A stretch of DNA of 64,000 nucleotides from Isoetes taiwanensis. Lineage: Eukaryota > Streptophyta > Lycopodiopsida > Isoetales > Isoetaceae. The position numbers and the translations under genes were made by a program. Below the pieces are notes generated by a model. The model saw nothing but the letters and a program-made list of their open reading frames with translations. It ran no database searches and was not told where the DNA came from. How positions within the stretch are numbered: the stretch's first letter is position 1; every line of letters begins with the position of its first letter. Positions 1-10,862 of the stretch are shown here, piece by piece. The DNA is taken from assembly GCA_021234155.1 (NCBI GenBank), contig JAJEKV010000059.1, forward strand, positions 5,875,215-5,939,214, read 5' to 3'.

Positions 1-591
1 CTAGAAGTGTCCATCCCTTCCACATCCAAGATTTTTTTGTCTTTGCCATTCCGAGATCCACACTTAATCGCATAGAATCAGCCCTAATGACATGTTCTTC
101 CACGTGTTTCCAACACCATTCACCATTTTCCCATTGCTTCTTATGTCGTTGAATAAAGAAATTGCAATAAAGCATCTGCTTTGGTACTTCAGATCCGAGA
201 ATTTATATCTTGTCAAGATTTATATAACATGTTGCAAAATAAAAGAGTTTACTTACTTAAAATGAAGGCACAGGTCTACTTGGCAGACTAGTTAAATTGC
301 CCTCGTTTCATGAATTCACTTTCCCCATTCACCCAAGAATAGGGGTTTAAAGATGCGCCACTAACATTTCTTTAAATGTATAGGTCTGTGATAACCCTTC
401 AATATGACTTCTTTAAACATGAAGCCGCAAATACACTTAAGGGGACCGAAAGCTACAGCCACCTCGAACACCACCTCTCTCAGTCATTGTCTTTCCTACT
501 TCCCTTGTGAGTAGGCAACGATAAGCAGAAACAATGTGCATGTCACTAATACCACTGCACAAAGTAAGTAATGTAGGTGCATCTACAAGGG
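1..591. other. AT-rich intergenic DNA, no gene seen
   Basis: No frame of useful length and no recognisable repeat end or RNA gene is visible here. Confidence 0.4.
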
Positions 592-1086
592 CTAACTTTT
601 CCTATATTGCCACTTGGTATTGTGTAATGATACTTGTGAAACCGCATTACCTCTATCCTTAGGCTTAACATTAGGATACAACAAATTGCCAACAACATGA
701 TGATGGACCTCCAGTACACTTGTTACGCTTTGAGCTGGAGTTTTGTCCCTAAACTCAGAAGAACAGATACAATTGGCATCTAACTTTGGAAAACTTGGAC
801 TGTTTGCAATACCTTGAGTCATCATATCTTGGGGTCCATAAGCATGTTCAATTACAAGCTCATCTACGCATCTACCACCTTCCCTAAGCACAAATCCTAC
901 AACACGTGCCTTCCAATGTGCGGACAAATCATTAAGCTTTCTCTTTTTCACTGCGAATTTGCCACGCTGGCTTGGTCTGATTGTCACCCAAGATCCCAGA
1001 GATATATGCATATCAGTCCATTTACCACTATCATCTGTTGTATTTCTCAAGATAATTTGACTAACTTCAGACCGTTTTCCAGCCAT
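592..1086 (-). CDS. hypothetical protein, 164 aa, unrecognised
   Basis: An uninterrupted minus-strand frame begins MAGKRSEVSQIILRNTT. Its composition is protein-like: mixed charged and hydrophobic residues, a basic stretch KFAVKKRKLNDL near residue 45, then a strand-like segment around ARVVGFVLREGG. I do not recognise a family. No signal peptide or membrane span is evident. The frame could be a single exon of a larger gene, a captured exon in a transposon, or chance. No promoter or splice partners stand out nearby, and the surrounding sequence on both sides is AT-rich and non-coding. Its length and composition are better than the local background, but that is the only support. Confidence 0.25.
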   Translation of the reverse strand: MAGKRSEVSQIILRNTTDDSGKWTDMHISLGSWVTIRPSQRGKFAVKKRKLNDLSAHWKARVVGFVLREGGRCVDELVIEHAYGPQDMMTQGIANSPSFPKLDANCICSSEFRDKTPAQSVTSVLEVHHHVVGNLLYPNVKPKDRGNAVSQVSLHNTKWQYRKS

Positions 1087-1101
1087 AGTTCACTAGCATG
1101 A

Positions 1102-1970
1102 AGATAATCTGTTCCCCGCAATTCAAAAGTTCCTAAACTGGTCGAATAACAATCATACCAAGATCTTCTATGGAACTGCTGTGGTGATCAAAAAGAATCA
1201 TACCATGGTCTTGAAGACATCCTATGCATGGCATGAAAATCATTAGATCTCATGGATCCAAGCAGTCACTTGCAGTTTTACTATGTCTTTCTAACTAGAA
1301 TAGCATATAACCTCAGCCTTGCATAAACCCATATCCTACAACAAAGAATCACAGTTGCAAAGTCTTCTTAATTTCTACCTAACAAAAAGATGGACTAAAT
1401 CAAACATGTACTTTCTTCACTTAATCCTACGTTTACCCCTATTTATCCTACTTCCTGAAGAATCATCATAACAAAAATTCAAAGACTTACCAGAGCTTTG
1501 TCCAATAAACTCCATGGCTTTGACTGTGTCACTATGGTTGGCCAGAGATTCCATAATATCCTTAACAACAAGCCATAAAGAAGACATCAATGGCAAAAGA
1601 AGTCTTTATCCCTCCAGAATTGAAGCAAGTTGTTGCACAAAGGCTTAATCATGATATTCTCATATTCATGAACTGAGTTATCTGGTATCATAGTCCAAGT
1701 TTTTCATGATGTTCCAGAACTATGCATGACCATTTATTTGATTAAATAAAGATTTTAAGTGCTACGTTAGACTTAAAGGACTACTTAAACAATCAAATAC
1801 ATGATACTTTTCTAATTGGGGCTCAGGTCGAAAAAGCAATTGAATAATGTCATATAGCATGTAATTACAAGACATGAGAATGTGGCCAAGGAAGAAGACA
1901 AACCAAATAAAGAGAGCTTCAAGCCCGCTATCCGCGATGATCTTGCCAATTTTAACACCCCTTAAGAACG
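1102..1970. other. AT-rich intergenic DNA
   Basis: Nothing supportable is seen. The stretch is rich in A/T runs and carries stops in all frames. Confidence 0.4.
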
Positions 1971-3592
1971 TGTCACAACTCCGGTTTTTCTCAAAACTAC
2001 TGAGTTCAACCAGCCCTTGCTAATTCAACCAGCCCTTGCTCATTCAAAGCTCAAATTGAAATTTGAAGATGGATTAATCTGCAAAGAGTATGTTATAGCA
2101 TATAAATCAGTAAATAAATGTGAAATAAATTGCAAAACAACTCAACGATTTGAAGAATTGCGGCATGATTAGCACTTCACGAGACAAAATTCAATACCTA
2201 GGGATGGAGCATGGCCCTCCTCACCATGGAAAATCATCTCTACCTCTTCCCTCCCAAGGCATCCCCGAGTTTCGAAGTTGAGGAGGAAAAATCAACCAAT
2301 TTAGGGCCTAAACTTTGGGCCCAAAATTGTGGAGTCATCAATACAACATTTATGAAGATGAGTGGTTGAGGTGCCACGTAATCTGTGGATTCGACTAACT
2401 ATGCTTAACTTTCATTGGCTAATCTCAAGTGCTGATGTGGAATTTTAGAATTTCTTAATAGGATAAAACTAGATTTCAAATTAACTCTAATGTAGTCATA
2501 GGACTAATCCTTGTATGCTCAAAGGTAGCTAGGATTAACCTTTGTATGAATAGATGTATGGTTAATCTCTATTTTATGTTCTATTCAAAGCTATGGATGG
2601 ATGGATGTATAAGGATAGCTTTCTTTCTGTTCCTCCTATATTGTATGGGTCAAAGGGGGGTAGAGACCTAAAGGCCATCTAGAAGTAGAGATGCTCCTAG
2701 GTAGAACCCTTAAAACCCAATAAATGCGACTTTGTGCACAAAGAGCCAACCGGGTCGTGGATGCTATGATGTGGTCGACACCGGATAACTTGAGTATGAT
2801 GGTGAATCGAGGGTGGGGTCTTGCCTAGTGCAGCTTCTGGGACTCTTATAGTGTGCTAGGCTTATAGCCGCTACTATGTGGGTTTGGGTATGGGTCCGAC
2901 ACTCTCGGGCTGGGAGGGATGTGCCTATATGGGCATACAGGCTCGAGCGGGCCGGTGAGCCACCTTTTAGATTTAGGGGAGTAAGTGGGTATGGATGCGG
3001 GTCACCGAGGGGCACGTGTTCTCTAGCACACCCAGGGATCCGTCATGCTCGGGAAGGAGACGCCTCTCTGACCTGCCTCATCGAACCTGGGAGATGTGAC
3101 CCTGAGTAGTCATGTAGGGTGATTCCTTGGGATTGCGTCTCCGAAGGGCTACAAGCACGTCATAGCATGATTCATCCTATCTGCAAAGTGTGCACAGGAG
3201 GGGCGGATGGAGTGGAATGCCATGTTATACCTCTGTCTGTTGTTATCTTGAGGCCCTGACCGTTAGTCGACCCCATGGAGTCTGAGCCCTGGGTAGAGCC
3301 CTTAGTTATGGTGTATTTCCTTTGTTATGTTGGTATTCTGTTGTTGGTTATATTGATGATGATGGGCCACCCTTCGTTAGGTGCTAACATGTATGTATGC
3401 TTTCGCTATATAGGATTCTCATAGAAGGCGTGGGACAAATGACACCTCCTTGTCCTTCACCCGGACACTTGGCCATCACAAGTGGTCCGAGTCGAACCGG
3501 AGGGCCTTTAGTGGTGATGGATATGCCATGGGAGGGAATTTCCCCATATTTATACGATGGGAGCATCGTATGGATTGTGGAGCGTCCGCGGT
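1971..3592 (+). mobile_element. probable Ty3/gypsy LTR (5' or solo), degraded
   Basis: The block opens with TGTCACAACTCCGG, a common start of plant gypsy LTRs. It ends directly before a near-match to the initiator-methionine tRNA primer site. Inside are a T-rich leader, short direct repeats (CAACCAGCCCTTGCT twice near 2015-2045) and GC-richer text from 2750 on. No gag or pol frame follows, so the element is truncated or a recombined remnant. The 3' border is inferred from the primer site; the expected CA end is not clean. A weak echo of the LTR start (AACAACTCCACCGGTTTT) occurs near 4350 and could be a second, very decayed terminus. Confidence 0.4.
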
Positions 3593-3593
3593 G

Positions 3594-3605
3594 TGGTATC
3601 GAGCC
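3594..3605 (+). other. tRNA-iMet primer binding site, one base lost
   Basis: TGGTATCGAGCC matches the usual plant LTR-retrotransposon primer site TGGTATCAGAGCC except for one missing A. It lies at the inferred LTR/internal junction and fixes the plus orientation. Confidence 0.5.
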
Positions 3606-5460
3606 ATGATTTTGGTGGACGGATCACTTAATCGCCATATCTTAACTTCGTTAATTCGATAGGTAGAAATGCGGGACTTTAATCTAGGGTAAACTATTCT
3701 AATTCTATATCTAGTATGTATGTTGACCTAATTATGGGAGGATTAAGCTAGTTAGGAATTAAGGTGTGAGTCCTTAGAATCAAGTATGTCAAGTTTTTAG
3801 AAAAAGAGGTCTCTTGTTTCCCGGGCCATAACTTTCTCTAGGTAACTTCAGTTTGCGCCCAACACGCGTCGGGCATGGTCCAATTACCCTTGGGGCATCA
3901 ATAACCGGCATCAAAATGGCAAAAAAGTGGGCCAAAACCAACTTCGAGAGCGCCGTTTACGTTTTTAAATCTTAAAATTTAAAAAAAACATGTAACGGAT
4001 GGCGCCCAAAGGTATAAAAGTGCTTCAACCCGCATTTGAACCCATGACCTCTCAACTCAACCTTAGGTACTTACCACCACCAAACCCTCTTGAATATATA
4101 TATATATGTTACACGTATTTCTTATACACATGTAGTACCATGTTTCTCTGCATAGCAACTTTTAATATTAAAAAGATACTATGGGGTCTTGAATCCTTGA
4201 ACTCCCACCACCCAACCAAACCCTTTACCAACAAGGTAAGCCTCTTTTAATAATATAATAGGCTTTTGTTATACTTAAACAATAATATCTCTGTTTTTCT
4301 AGAAAGACTTTGGTCTATTATCACTCTTCCCTAAACCAATGACGTGCGTAACAACTCCACCGGTTTTGTGCAACCATGGTAGGGTAGGAATACCCTAAGG
4401 GTTCTTACCATCAATGCGGAATGTCTCCGCAACCATATCGATGAACGCGTTCACACTAAGCGATGGAAGGCAACTCCTGAGTAAGATAGAAACTTCAAGT
4501 TGGATTTTAATCCACTATCACCTATGGATATTCTTTGGCGGCGATAATAATGTCCAGTTATCGACATTCCTAGACCTATAACTTTAAATAATTTTTTTCC
4601 CTTTGGTAGATGCCTTGATAATAAAATTTCTTCCCACCCTGCCATGACTTAATCTACATTATACTCATGTCCTTAATCTTATATCTTACTTGACTTTATA
4701 TACTGGGGTTAAGTAAAAATTCATAAAGAACACCATAGCTCACGTTATGTTTTTCAGTGTTCAAGTCTTAACTCGTCTTATTTCTTGGAGAAAGGATCTC
4801 TCTTAGCCCAACCGACTAGGGACTGCCATGCAGCACCCCTCTAGATCATGGGTTTGGATTTCTTTGATCCTTACATTGGAAGTTCAACCTTAAAGAAGGG
4901 CATGTATTAGGCCAGATAGGCCTAACCAGGATGAGCCAAGAAAAGCGAGAATGTGGAGCGTGTTTAAGCCAGGTCTTCTTTCCCTTCATCTCCTTCAAGA
5001 ACAATAGAGAGTCAGCCTTGAAACGGTAGCACAAAAATTATGGAGTCAGTCTTGAACAATAGAGTTGAACTGGAAACAATATAGAAACAGGGTCGATTTT
5101 TTTGTCTGGGGTGCATTTATATGAGGACACGTGGCATTGCCGATAACACGGAATGGAAATTGGGTATCCTGATTCCGAGTGACAGCTTCAACCGGTCACT
5201 TGTTCTTTTTTTCAGCATGTTTTTTTTTTCTGCACTTGTAATTGCTCATTACTTTGTTAAATTCGAGGCTCAGAAGCTACTACATAGAAATCCCCCTATC
5301 AAAACGTAACGAAATTTCTACTAATTCAATGCCGAAACTGGACAATCCTGCATAAATCTAGCTCTGATACCTCTGTTTTTGCACTTTCTGCTCTAATCTG
5401 GCATGACTTGGGATTAAGTCCAAAAGCAATGGATTAGGATGAGTTAACGGCCACCAAAAC
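3606..5460. other. degraded repeat DNA, no gene
   Basis: This holds remnants downstream of the primer site: a (TA)n stretch near 4095-4107 and text that reads like old LTR sequence. No gag or pol motif is readable. An ACGTGGC box (ABRE core) occurs near 5129 inside AT-rich DNA, with no gene attached. Confidence 0.3.
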
Positions 5461-5484
5461 AAAGCAGCCGCCATAAAACTTCAC

Positions 5485-5490
5485 TATATA
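5485..5490 (+). promoter_or_regulatory. TATA box candidate
   Basis: CTATATATGCC stands about 50 bp upstream of a short frame, followed by a C/A-rich leader typical of plant 5' UTRs. Confidence 0.35.
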
Positions 5491-5538
5491 TGCCTCCCTT
5501 CACAACCCAAACAAACCAGAATTAGGAAAAACAGAGTT

Positions 5539-5649
5539 ATGGAGATGGAAGCTCAAGCCTCAGCTCAAGCTCAAGATCAAGGCCATGGCGATGGCGTCAC
5601 CGATTCTCGATGCAAAGAAACGGATGAAAGCCCACAAAGCCTCACATAG
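5539..5649 (+). CDS. short frame, 36 aa, possible remnant of a gene's first exon
   Basis: The first ATG after the TATA candidate opens a 36-codon frame rich in Glu, Ala and Gln (MEMEAQASAQAQDQGHGDG) that ends at a stop. It is the best-placed start downstream of a believable promoter and leader. The peptide matches nothing I know. It may be the broken 5' end of a gene whose remainder is lost, or a real small peptide. The sequence downstream is interrupted by the foldback element at 6102. Confidence 0.2.
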   Translation: MEMEAQASAQAQDQGHGDGVTDSRCKETDESPQSLT

Positions 5650-6101
5650 TGTCTTCTGATCTCACCCCTTCTTCGCTGTTAAAACAAAGAGAGTAGCCGT
5701 AAGCACAATCATCTGCAATAACAAGATCAAAACAAAAGTCTGCATGCACGAAAAAATACCTACATAATAACTTACAGAAATAACAAGAAATTTACCTACA
5801 GAATACTCGCCATTTGCATGCAAGAAAAAGTCTAAAAGCAAAACAAAACTGCGAGGAATAGCAAGTTTTGAAGCATCAAGAAGAACTCGACTAGCAGCCA
5901 TCAAGAAAACTCGTCGAACTGCTACGGCATCAATGAAAAATCATCGAAACTGCAAACGCCTTCAAGAAAATCTCCGACAGACCTGCCAGCGCCTTCATGC
6001 TCGTTGAAGCCATCAAGAAAACCTTGCTAAACTGCCCTGCACCTCGACGAAGCCATCGCTGGCGACAAAGGAAAGGGGGAGAAAAAAAATCTCCCCTGTT
6101 T

Positions 6102-6232
6102 CTATATTGTGGGGGAAGGGCACTTGGTCCCCCTTTCCGGGTGGCCGGTGACCCGCTCCCGGCTACCGCCGGTCGCGGGACCCCACCGTCCACCCGGAAA
6201 GGGGTCCCAAGTGCCCTTCCCCCATACAATAG
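6102..6232. repeat. 131-bp foldback (inverted repeat) element
   Basis: Two 43-nt arms (6102-6144 and 6190-6232) are near-perfect reverse complements; both read CTAT..GGGGGAAGGGCACTTGG from their outer ends. The 45-nt centre is GC-rich and partly self-complementary (CCCGCTCCCGGC against GCCGGTCGCGGG). The transcript of either strand would form a long hairpin. It could be a snapback MITE or a young small-RNA precursor. The overlapping frames rich in Gly, Pro and Arg are by-products of the palindrome. Confidence 0.75.
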
Positions 6233-6543
6233 AGCAGAAACTATATGGGCAAAGCAGAAATGGTCGCCATAGCCTTAAGCAGCCAGCTCAACCCTGCTCT
6301 TAAAGCCTATTAAGCCCCGAGTTTGCCAAATCTGTTTCTACATAGATCTTCTACCAGAACAGAACTGACCCTTATCCAGCCAAGATACTCTTTGTAGCAC
6401 CATCATCTATATGCCCATATCCTAGCTTTGCATTTGGTTATGGATACTCTGTCACCTGCTTGTAACGAAATGAATTTAGAGCGGCGAACCATTAAACCCA
6501 TGGGTACGCTTGGGTGGATCCGGTTGGGTGGGATAAAACTACG

Positions 6544-6637
6544 TCCTCTCTATGCATCATAAGGCACCAATGAAGTTGGATGTGGCCGATTCCTCTCTAT
6601 GCATCATAAGGCACCAATGAAGTTGGATGTGGCCGAT
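6544..6637. repeat. 47-bp tandem duplication, two units
   Basis: Two adjacent identical copies run from TCCTCTCTATGCATC to GATGTGGCCGAT (6544-6590 and 6591-6637). Confidence 0.85.
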
Positions 6638-7465
6638 TTTTGGAGTTGTTTCACACTTGCCCGATTTCGGAGCTCATACTAGACCAATTTTGGGCTGGAT
6701 GTGGGAATCGAGGCCGATGGAACTGGATGCGATATAAGGTCAATCAATAATGTTTCTGCCAACAAAATAATTTTGAAGATACGCTGGAAATCAGGCCACT
6801 AGAGTTGGAGCGGTATCAAGCCGATTTGGGCTCTATGCTGAGCTGGATGTGGGAATCAGGTCAATGGATGTGGGAATCAGGCATGTGTATATATCATGCC
6901 AATTCTTCGGTTTGCTTTGCCAAATTGCCAAATTGCTCGATATGCCCAATCTGGCTATCGCCGCTGCACCATCCATCAATTGGGTTATTTTCTCCTCCAT
7001 GATTAGCCCGAAATGGATCCTTCACTCTGTCACCAATTGCCATGCTTTTGTTATAGAATGGCAGTGCCTGTATTGATGCATTTGATCCATCACAGACATG
7101 TTGCAATTCTGCTCTAACTTTCTACCCAAATACAACTAACATACAATATAGCAGCGCAAGCGTTCTAAAATTTGTGAATGATTTATCAAACAAAATGTTC
7201 TGTTTTTTTGTTTTTCGATTCAACATGAGCAAATGTAGATTGATTGCAAACAACATATCGTCGAAGTCACATGAGATATTCTAGCGGTGCTTTTGGCGGT
7301 CTTAGAGCAATTGCGAGGGAGACCGGTCGCCAAATAATTCACATGCGGACATCAAAAGGGGTTGCGGCGAATGGGCACAAGTTCCGGGTTCCGCGCTCCC
7401 ATTGAACTGGCGAAAGATCAACTCGACCTATATCATATACTTTTCTCCTATCGGTACTTTTCTTT
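6638..7465. other. repeat-derived DNA, no gene
   Basis: There are degenerate short repeats of GGATGTGGGAATCAGG near 6845-6880, otherwise AT-rich. TTAGAGCAATTGCGAGGG near 7302 resembles a PIF/Harbinger terminus next to a TTA target, but no matching right end was found. Confidence 0.3.
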
Positions 7466-7469
7466 GAAT

Positions 7470-8693
7470 TCATGATGCGTTCACATACTAGTATAGACCG
7501 TAAAGGTTTTCATAAATCTCTTGTCAATCATCGTGAAACTATTTTGTGTATTAATTTTCTGTTTAAATTTCGTCATAGTTTCACAAATATGGAAGGCTTT
7601 GATGAGGAGCTAAGGTGGCAATGATATTGAAATCGATAATCCCGAACACGAGGTTTGGAGGAGCTAATTGACATTTTGATGCAAATATGTGTTATGTTCA
7701 TGTTCTTTGTTGATCAATGAGAAGCTCTAAACGTAGAATATGGTGGATGTACCCAAGACAGATATCTTTTGGGCAGATTTAAGTAATAATCTTTGGCTCC
7801 ACTCTGGGTATAGCTGGTGAGCATAATTTCGGTGAACTTTTACGCACGCATCCGGATAATTTTGAGAAGTTGCTTTCAGGGCTTGTAGTGCCACATATTA
7901 TACAGCTGATCTATCTATTGTGGTCCGTGAACCTATTGAAAAGTGAAGGCTCTAGCGGTTGTAATTTTCAAATTGGCCCATAACGAAGGGTTTCATTTTA
8001 TGAAATGTATGGGATGGGAGCAACTACAAAGGCATAAGTATACCAAAATTGTTGTCAATATACTAGCAGAGAAACTTAAGCATGATTTCATTAGGGCTCC
8101 GCCCCGAAATAGACTCTGAGAACATTATAAATGATTTTGAATCCATATCGTGTGCCAATTCATTGCCGGGTGCAATTGATGGCACTCACATTCCCTTCAA
8201 AAAAGCACCAATAAGGAAATGGGGACCAGCAGACTATTACAGTAGACACCATTTTTTCTCCATTGTGCTGCAAGCTGTCTGTGATCCTTCACTGATATTT
8301 TGGGACGTCTGCTGTGATGCTCCCGGTGGTGCACATGACACAAATCATTTTTATAAATCCCCGTTATTTGCCAAGTTGTCAAGAAGGCATATTTTACGCG
8401 GACCTTCAAGAGTGTTGGATGATAGAAGAGTGCAACCCTATTTAATTGCAGATTCTGGATATCCTGCATCAGAGTATATGATGGTGATCAAAAAGAAAAG
8501 ACTTGGTGATCCTGCAGATGCTATTCGATTCTCCAAACACTTGTCGCAAGCTAGGGTAGTGATAGAGAATTGCTTTGCTCTACTGAAGGGTCGCTGGAAC
8601 ATCTTATGCAACATGCCAATCAAAATGCCTCATGCCCCTAAGGTAGTTATTGCTTGTTGTGTTCTTCACAACATGCTACAAATTGAAAATTAG
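7470..8693 (+). pseudogene. PIF/Harbinger transposase, DDE nuclease, decayed
   Basis: The intact 3' part (8082-8693, 203 codons) reads as the PIF/Harbinger (ALP1/HARBI1-like) catalytic domain. GAIDGTHIPF carries the first Asp. AVCD..FWDVCCDAPGGAHD is the usual insert. LIADSGYP carries the second Asp, and ARVVIENCFALLKGRW the catalytic Glu. It closes with VIACCVLHNML. Upstream, in shifted frames, readable pieces of the N-terminal part remain: GELLRTHPDNFEKLLSGLV near 7830-7880 and KALAVVIFKLAHNEGF near 7945-7995. Both are typical of the helix-turn-helix half. At least two frameshifts and stops separate these from the DDE domain, so it cannot make active enzyme. The Myb-like partner gene lies downstream on the other strand. 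Confidence 0.85.
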
Positions 8694-8739
8694 GATGAAT
8701 ACTTTGATACACGTGTGGTTTTGTATGGAGGGTTACCAC

Positions 8740-9153
8740 CAGTGTAGGTTAAGTACGCGTACGTTACGTTTTCCATACCTAACGCATCGCAGGTACCCAT
8801 AATGCATCGCACGCATTTCTATTCATTTTGTGCATCAAATAAGAAAAATAAATTTTTTGGTTTGTTGTTTTACGACGCCGTGCGACGCGTGCTTTATATA
8901 AGTGCATGTGCAGTGCGACGCACTTTATAGGTATGGTACAAGTACTTTTCAAAAAAAAATATATATTTTTTTTCGGTTAACGACGCATCGACGATTTTAT
9001 GGTACCGCACGCACCGCGACGCGCATTTTAAACAACAACTTTTGACGCAGACGTTTGTGCGTTAAAACAAATAACGACGTTACCCCCGCGTGCATCAGAC
9101 GCTGCATAACGACTGCATAACATACCATGCAGGAAGTACTGCGATTACACTTG
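8740..9153. mobile_element. hAT-like MITE, ~414 bp
   Basis: The element is flanked by GTTACCAC on both sides (8732-8739 and 9154-9161; the direct repeat is 9 bp if the next G is counted). An 8-bp duplication is the hAT signature. The left end starts CAGTGTAGG and the right end, read inward, starts CAAGTGTAATCG; both then carry AGTAC. The interior is rich in CpG with repeated GACGC/GCGAC words and has no coding frame. It is inserted between the two Harbinger genes. Confidence 0.55.
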
Positions 9154-9694
9154 GTTACCACTTAATCAAGGAGATACGGTTGTAAGAAGAAGAGGGAAAA
9201 GCTGAGGGACTTTGTTTTCAATCATATGCAAGCTTTAAATGCGATTTAAACTTGTGAATTTATGTGAACCATGTCGTATTGAATTTATGTGAATCATGTT
9301 AGTATTGAATTTATGTGAACCATGTTCGTATTGAATTTATAATTCTTAGATTGCATGTCTAATTCTAGTTTCATACTTCTTAGATTTATAATTCATAATA
9401 GTGCAAGTCTAGTTTTATATTGTTTAGATTGCATGTGTTATAATAGTGCAAGTCTAGTTTCATAATTCTTAGATTTCATACTTGTATGTTCTTATTAAAT
9501 TTAGTTGAACCATGTGTGCTTTTTTGAATTCATAATAGGTAGTGCAAGTCTCGTTCTTTTGTAGAGAACTCTTAGATTGCATGTGTGACATAAGTTAAAT
9601 ACATATATTGAAAAACCATAGAAAATTTCATATTGATTCCATAACTTCTAACAAACTACAATCCACACATGACAACTTAATCTTAGAGCAGAAC
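9154..9694. other. AT-rich spacer with short repeats between the two Harbinger genes
   Basis: There are several degenerate repeats of GAATTTATGTGAACCATG (9250-9330) and of TAGATT..ATAATAGTGCAAGTCTAG (9350-9550). No frame is seen. It probably represents the shared 3' region of the convergent transposon genes. Confidence 0.45.
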
Positions 9695-10862
9695 TTATAC
9701 ATCAAATAAATCGCTCAAGGAGCTTGATCCACCATTGAAGAAGGCATTGTCCATGTTGGAGGATGGGGTACTGCTTGCCATCCCAGAATTGCTGCCCCGA
9801 CCATGCAGTTGAATTTGAAGCTGCATCTTTAACTGCGATAGTTGCAACTGCAGTTCCTCCTTCCGTTTGGACGCCTCAAGTTCTAACAATTCTCTTAGAT
9901 CTAATAGCTTCCTCCCTTGAGCCTCGTGATTCTCTACGTGCCTCGCTTTCGTGCGTCCTCAACCTCTGGCGACCCATTTGCGAAGTTCCATCAACTTCAA
10001 TTCCTTATGGACATTAGTGACATCTTTCATCGCTTGAGCCAAGATGGTGGCAGCTGCCTTGGTGCCCTCTTCGTGGCGCCTGGCCTTCGTCTTCTTTCCA
10101 CGAAGACTAGGCGCACTAACGTTTACGCTCCTTGCTAAGAGGCTTGCCGAGGTTCCGCCGTAGGAGGAGAGTCTACCTCAATGCACCTTCTTCATCATCA
10201 TCCTCCTCGCAATCATCTACATAAGCGGGGTTGACTTGGATGTTTGTGGTTGTACCACGACATACTTTCGAACCTTTGGGGCACGAGAATTAGCAATGGA
10301 AACTGGACGAGAAAATTTCTTGGTTTTGGCAATACCTTTTGCGACCTTTAGATTCATATCGCGCGCCGCTTTGGTGCCACTCCTGAATCGATCTCCGTTG
10401 ATCCACCCGTAGACCAACTACCTTTGACGATTCACCAAGGGCGACATCAAATTGCTCAAAGAATTCCCACTCGCTTTGGAGTGGAGCCGATCTGGATTCT
10501 TTTTCCTTCTCTTTTTGTATTTCTTCACCGGACATTCCACCTTGTTCTTCACTTGCTTGCCGGTGTATCACGGTGTTAATGGTCTCATTCAACCGCAAAG
10601 CTATTGCAGCATAATCCTTGCTCCTGAAGTTACCCATTTGAAGCTTATTGACTTTGATATCAGAATAAGGCTCAACCAGCATTTCGATAGCAGTTTCTGG
10701 CCATAGAACCCTCTTCCGGCTGGCATTGGGTTGGCTAGAATCATCTTCGATCTTCACACTTTCGTCGGAAGCTTGATCATCACCAATGTAAATTTGAGTG
10801 GAAGGAACAATCTCTATTTCCAGCCTCCTCATATATATCTTCAGGAACGGAATTCAAATCCA
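9695..10862 (-). pseudogene. Myb/SANT-like (trihelix-type) partner protein of the Harbinger element
   Basis: Read from the right, MDLNSVPEDIYEE (ATG at 10862) is followed after a one-base frameshift by an acidic stretch. Next comes the SANT-like DNA-binding core RVLWPETAIEMLVEPYSDI..KDYAAIALRLNE. A second shift gives GTKAARDMNLKVAKGIAKTKK. Further on are AQAMKDVTNVHKELKLMELRKW and a Leu/Gln-rich coiled coil KRKEELQLQLSQLKMQLQIQ, ending in a Ser/Asn-rich tail at 9695. This is the usual layout of the second gene of PIF/Harbinger elements, which helps the transposase bind DNA and enter the nucleus. Total length would be near 380 residues. At least two frameshifts break it. Orientation is convergent with the transposase. 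Confidence 0.7.

Noticed and set aside
3999-4080. B-box-like GGGTTCAAAT on the minus strand near 4035
   Set aside because: It is an isolated motif without a convincing A box or tail; too weak to call.
5930-6303. Gly/Pro/Arg-rich frames on both strands
   Set aside because: They read through the palindromic foldback; similar peptides on both strands are a consequence of the inverted repeat.
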